From Liolophura sinensis (Eukaryota > Mollusca > Polyplacophora > Chitonida > Chitonidae), in NCBI RefSeq assembly GCF_032854445.1, contig NC_088300.1, positions 61,480,984-61,544,983 of the forward strand: DNA of 64,000 bases, written 5' to 3'. The position numbers and the translations under genes are program-made. Below the pieces are notes generated by a model that saw nothing but the letters and a program-made list of their open reading frames with translations, had not been told where the DNA came from and searched no databases. This document shows positions 60,201 through 64,000 of the stretch, in pieces; positions within the stretch are counted from its first letter, which is position 1, and each line of letters starts with the position of its first letter.

Positions 60201-63200
60201 AATACCGACTTGTGCATCGGCGATTTTATTGAATAATCGAAAGAATTTACATCTTCTCCCAACTCTCGTAATAATTCTCGTATTTCTCTGTTTTTCTGCG
60301 AACAAAATTTGATAAACATGGGTGAATATCATGGATGTGCTGTCAAAACTAAAAGATGGTGTACATCACAACAGAACCAAGCCTTGTTTATCAAATAATT
60401 TAACCCTGCCCTTGTAAGCCGAGAGGTATTTGATTTTATCCTTGATTAGGTTTTAACACCGGTCTCAGGGAATGACGGAAGACGGACAATTAAATTCATT
60501 GTTGGAGGAAACCGAAGATTCAGTGTTAAAATTGGCATGGAAACATATTAAGTAAACCAACTTAATAAGTGATCAACTTCACAGATATTTTCATATTTTG
60601 GTGTTTTTGACAAATTTGCGTTAACCTGATTGCCTCCGATACACAGACTCAGGAATACATGCTGTCTCTACAGCACTTTGGTACTTGCACAACAGCTCCT
60701 GGAATAGCCTCCATCATGTCGCGCCGATGTGTGATCTTTCACCATTAAACAGAGCCTTATCTTTTTATTAGACACAAAAAGCTGTCACATATAAAACGGT
60801 GGTTAAGTTCTCCTGACTCCTGAATTATTATTCAATTCTTCAGAAAATAAATTGGTGCCAAAGTTTTTCTTGCCTTAAATGTGAATATTATATGTGTTTA
60901 TAAATGTTTTTGTTGTTTGGAATTAACTGGGTTTTTGTTATTTATTTATTTACTTTTTTTTTGAATTGTGCTTGATCACGTATATACCTCAAAAGCCACA
61001 TGACGTAAGATCGCAAAAGAGCCAGCGGAAACCGGATTCGAACCCGTCACCGCACTGATCAACGGCAATGGTTAGTGGGAAACAGAACATTACAAACTAT
61101 GAATGAAGGGGAAACATACTACAGAGAATAGGATTTAATTTAATGCAGCTGTTGACAACCTTCACGGAATTTGACAGGAGATCGTTTATGCTCACCTCTT
61201 CCAGTATATCTTTATATCTAATATTTTCATCACTAAGTATTTTGACTCGGTCGTGTAAATCTGAGACGCCGTTCTTATCTCGTTTGGAAGGCTTTTTTAA
61301 CGTCGCTCTAACTCTCTTGTCTTCTCCTTCCGGGTCTCTTTGAAGTTCTACCACCTGTATTACCGAAAGACATATGAAAAACCAAATTGCATGAATTAGG
61401 CGAACAATATGTACAATCTTTTTTTGATCATTATATGTCTACGTAATTTGTGATATTGATCAACAAATATCGGTTCTTCCACATGATGCAAATATTTAAT
61501 TTTAGGTCACAGACATGTTTTGCCTTTTATTGGCCTGGTGGTGTTTTACTATACATATACATGTATATCGTTGACGCATGTGATGGAAAAAAATACTCAG
61601 TTACTGTCCATGACCAAGAGAGGCATCGCGCCATTTGGGTGTTTTCTAAGGAAGGTTAAATCAATATACAGTATAGCAGAGTAATGGACTATATCACTAC
61701 GTTGTCTTTATTTAGACAACATTCGGATGGCACTATGGCTTTCTTGGTTCATGGGCCATAACTGAGAAGTGATTCCTATTGTCAAAGTAATATTACGCTT
61801 GGAACGGCTCATTGGTCCACATTCCATTTGGCAATAAACCGACAAATATACCTGGCCCCGGGATCACGAGGCGATCTTAGATTTAAGTCAAAATTTCTAT
61901 AATCACTTTAAAATTGTTATTTTTTTACGTAACAAGGTCAAAAGATTGCTTGACAAAGTAAATTCTGGGAAAGTATTGTGAAACAAGTTTGAGTTAAAAA
62001 GCGGATCGGAACATTTAATGATCGAAATTTCGACTTAAGTCTCAGATCGCCTCTTGATCCATTACATTGTAATGATTCAACAGCTAAAACAAAAACGCGT
62101 GAAATATATTCTTGTAATGGTTTTTGTCGATTGATAGTTTTGATTTTAGCTTACATTTCCGTCGTGCAAATGCGGGGATCGCAATCTTATATTGCTAGCG
62201 GACAAAGATGTTATATTATATATTATATATTATATTTCACTGACGTCAGTGAAAAAATTGAGAGTTATTTATTTGAAATTATTAATTTCAGTTTTCCTTA
62301 TGTAGTAATTTTATGTAGCAATATCCATAGAATAAAATAGGCCTAAACTTCCTGCGCATGCCGATTGAATGCAATTTGAAATGTTATTTCCGCTGCCGGC
62401 TATTGTGCGCAGCTGGAAGCTTGAAGGAGTCGATATTTATTACTCTAAGAAACAATTTTCCTCGTCGGCTTACCTTTGGCACAAAGACTAAACACAGGGT
62501 TATTGTGGTACAAAATATAATAAATAAGCCAATGATGATGAAAGCGGCGTTGGGTTGGTCTTTGATGACGAAAGACACGGCCGCTCCACACACGCACATT
62601 ATCACCACGTTGTACACACTCATCCCGATGTACTTGGAATCATTCAGCGCCGGAATGCTCACTTGGCGCGTCTCCCAAGCAAGAAAACATCCAAAGACCT
62701 GACAAAACAGTAAAGAAACTCAACTCATATGATTGAAGAGGTTGTTTGTGCTATTCGCGGGTCTCCAGTAATTCTTCCCGAACAATTTCCTGTTGTTTTC
62801 GCACACAACGTTTTATGTCCGTCATAAAAGCTGGCTATGACGTTAACAGTAATTTTAGTCTGCAATAGCAGCGACGTAAATTAAACAGTGAAGGCGACAA
62901 AAGCAATTCTGAAGGAGGCTGTTAGCAATCAAATGTCTTATTTCTAGTATAAATCAAAGTCACAATGTCGTAAAAAAAAGGGATCACCTACGAATGCTCT
63001 TTAGATCGAAACTTCAAACCAACCAGCCGCAGTCCCTTTAATCACTTGAGTTTACAACCTGTATATTTAGAATGAACCTAACAAAGCACAATTCGTTTTC
63101 TAGATTCTTAAACTAAACCGTGCCCTTTATGATTACACCCAGATGACGACTAGCGTAAATCTTTTGAGGTGGCGAGTTCAAATACAGCTCCAGCTTTGTA

Positions 63201-63614
63201 TTAATCACTCATCACGGAAACAATTATTTAATTTATTAATTTTCTTTACCCAGTTTTGAAATAATATGACTATATGCTCATCTGTTTATGCAATCAACAT
63301 TAAATTTTCCAGGTGTAATATTGCGGAACCAATTTCCCGAGTTTTTAGGCAATGATGACGTCACAAACGAGCACTGCACTAGTATCATTCAAATGGGCGA
63401 TGTTGATATTGTTAGACATTGCTCAGTCAAGTAACGTAAGTGTGATTGTGGTGTTGTGTCTTACTCCACATGATTTTGTCTTGTCCATTTTAAAGAGGTT
63501 ATTTATACTGACCAAGAGCAAACCTTTATAGACGTAGAGCGTAGCCATCCAGGCTGTCATGTGTTTACTGTGACAGAATTCTATTAGAGGTATAATCTCC
63601 ACGTCACCAACGAT
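57082..63614 (-). CDS. GABBR2: GABA-B receptor subunit 2-like, C-terminal exons (partial gene)
   Basis: Seven - strand exons (63614-63513, 62698-62474, 61354-61196, 60295-60148, 59626-59470, 57840-57700, 57245-57082) splice in compatible phases to about 365 codons. The product is the C-terminus of a class C GPCR. GABBR2 couples to Gi/o and forms the obligate heterodimer with GABBR1 at neuronal membranes. Visible features are the extracellular end before TM5 (DVEIIP, C-SKHMTAW), TM5 ([18 protein letters not shown]), [20 protein letters not shown]6, TM7 ([10 protein letters not shown]), a coiled coil ([20 protein letters not shown]) and a long Ser/Asp/Glu-rich tail. [15 protein letters not shown] and DQPN identify subunit 2 and not subunit 1. 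The ligand-binding domain and TM1-TM4 lie beyond the right edge. The tail after the coiled coil has no similarity I recognise. The 3' end is uncertain. Confidence 0.93.
57268..57345. mobile_element. SINE-like family 3 tail
   Basis: (GAAT)n is followed by 'gattcaggctaaacgccact', 'tcggcatcactgtggccata' and 'tcatgagggg'. It corresponds to 45826-45893. It lies in the intron between the exons ending at 57700 and starting at 57245. Confidence 0.6.
57700..57840 (-). CDS. GABBR2: GABBR2-like exon, tail segment with Tyr motifs
   Basis: The acceptor 'ccctaaacag' precedes 57840 and the donor GTGCGT follows 57700. The exon is 141 bp, phase 2 to 2. It reads [40 protein letters not shown] and VENVNYR. The several Tyr in acidic context could be kinase sites; this is inference. 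Confidence 0.85.
59470..59626 (-). CDS. GABBR2: GABBR2-like exon, Ser-rich tail
   Basis: The acceptor 'atcattgtag' precedes 59626 and the donor GTAACA follows 59470. It enters in phase 1 and leaves in phase 2 with no stop in that frame. It reads [20 protein letters not shown], then [19 protein letters not shown] and TESIELTDI. It has no internal ATG, so simple ORF searches miss it. The phase fit on both sides supports it. Confidence 0.78.
60148..60295 (-). CDS. GABBR2: GABBR2-like exon, coiled-coil end
   Basis: The acceptor 'tgttcgcag' precedes 60295 and the donor GTAAGT follows 60148. The exon is 148 bp, phase 0 to 1. [20 protein letters not shown] continues the heptads, followed by the Ser/Lys-rich [18 protein letters not shown]. 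Confidence 0.88.
61024..61086 (-). mobile_element. tRNA-like fragment, - strand
   Basis: In reverse, 'ggtgacgggttcgaatccgg' is a perfect box B context, and a weak box A-like segment precedes it. No acceptor stem or cloverleaf is evident. It is probably the head of a tRNA-derived SINE in the intron between coiled-coil exons. Confidence 0.45.
61196..61354 (-). CDS. GABBR2: GABBR2-like exon, coiled-coil start
   Basis: The acceptor 'ggtaatacag' ends at 61355 and the donor GTGAGC follows 61196. The exon is 53 codons, phase 0. [20 protein letters not shown] precedes a heptad pattern in [20 protein letters not shown], the position at which GABBR2 has its coiled coil for pairing with GABBR1. Confidence 0.9.
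61861..62060. mobile_element. MITE family A, best preserved copy
   Basis: GGATCACGAGGCGATCTTAG at the left end and its inverse (CAGATCGCCTCTTGATCC) at the right end form terminal inverted repeats of about 37 bp that continue through ATTTAAGTCAAAATTTC / GAAATTTCGACTTAAGT. It is 200 bp, without coding text, in a GABBR2-like intron. Confidence 0.88.
62211..62240. repeat. (TTATATA)n short repeat
   Basis: Three to four copies of ATTATAT run in tandem within an intron. Confidence 0.85.
62474..62698 (-). CDS. GABBR2: GABBR2-like exon, TM5 end through TM7
   Basis: The acceptor 'ttttgtcag' precedes 62698 and the donor GTAAGC follows 62474. The exon is 75 codons in phase 0. It begins [20 protein letters not shown], carries TM6 ([14 protein letters not shown]), KDQPNAAF and TM7, and ends [10 protein letters not shown]. 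Most residues match vertebrate GABBR2, making this the strongest identification in the window. Confidence 0.97.
63513..63614 (-). CDS. GABBR2: GABBR2-like exon, start of TM5
   Basis: The acceptor 'gttatttcag' ends at 63615 and the donor GTCAGT follows 63513. The exon is 34 codons, phase 0 both ends: [19 protein letters not shown] then [15 protein letters not shown]. The conserved Cys and the YKGLL of TM5 are present. Confidence 0.94.
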
Positions 63615-64000
63615 CTGAAATAACAGAAAGACTAAACACATTGTGAACTGAAAGCCAATGTTTGTCCGTGTGTAGAAAGCCATATCACGCCATGTACATG
63701 TACTCCTCTACACTTATCACACTTTCTGTGAAACAGAGATTAAAATCATTATGGGTACAATGCTGCTCACCCACTCCTTAAAATACATGATTTATGTATC
63801 CATCTTTTTAAAAAATACACACAAAAGCTTGTACTCTGATCAGAACCGTGACCAATGTCTGAACTGTTGTCGCATGGGCATAATATTGCCATGAGTTGTT
63901 GATTGTCACCCGTATGATTTGACCTGTGCATGTGTATTGATGCGCAGTCGAAACATCTATCTGGCTACACACAACAATTAATGCTTCCGGGTCAGGATAA

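Noticed and set aside
61024-61086. A possible tRNA gene on the - strand (good box B)
   Set aside because: No closing acceptor stem, anticodon arm or convincing box A was found. A tRNA-derived SINE relic fits better.

Overview
The window is nuclear DNA from an animal, most likely a marine mollusc or a related lophotrochozoan. It is AT-rich and dominated by introns, intergenic DNA and many families of short repeats. The coding sequence is in short exons with GT/AG splice sites. The animal assignment rests on two recognisable conserved genes. The mollusc-like assignment rests on an abundant tRNA-headed SINE whose 3' end reads 'acggcgtaaaacaccaatc' followed by AATAAA repeats, which I associate with molluscs from memory, and no species can be named.

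Three protein-coding loci can be supported. (1) A single-exon gene on the + strand (15959-16615, 218 aa) has no family I recognise. It has a classical promoter: inverted CCAAT, a perfect TGACGTCA CRE, a CRE half site and a TATA box. (2) The last three coding exons of DNA polymerase lambda (POLL) lie on the + strand at 24764-24855, 28790-28951 and 33567-33674. They encode the end of the palm and the thumb of this gap-filling repair polymerase, and the upstream exons were not found. (3) The 3' part of a GABA-B receptor subunit 2-like gene (GABBR2) lies on the - strand, entering from the right edge. Seven phase-compatible exons between 63614 and 57082 encode TM5-TM7, a coiled coil and a long acidic, Ser-rich cytoplasmic tail. 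Further candidate exons lie at 56171-56103 (with an in-frame stop), 55436-55381 and 54031-52672 (acidic but frame-broken). POLL and GABBR2 converge.

Layout: 1-7170 has no gene. 7170-10160 is a decayed non-LTR retrotransposon (- strand) with two SINEs nested in it. 10160-15650 holds SINE pieces, a large foldback repeat and microsatellites. 15650-16615 is the promoter and orphan gene. 16616-24160 is non-coding, with a 29-bp minisatellite. 24160-33750 is the POLL 3' end with MITEs and SINEs in its introns. 33750-47100 is intergenic with repeats. 47129-48666 is a dead Tc1-type DNA transposon with near-perfect inverted ends. 48826-50411 is a 24-bp minisatellite. 52100-64000 is the GABBR2-like gene.

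No rRNA, functional tRNA, CRISPR array or prokaryotic feature is visible. The most interesting items are the alternative or broken C-terminal exons of the GABBR2-like gene, the inducible-looking orphan gene, the His substitution at the sugar-selectivity position of POLL, and two small terminal-inverted-repeat families visible as several copies within this one window.
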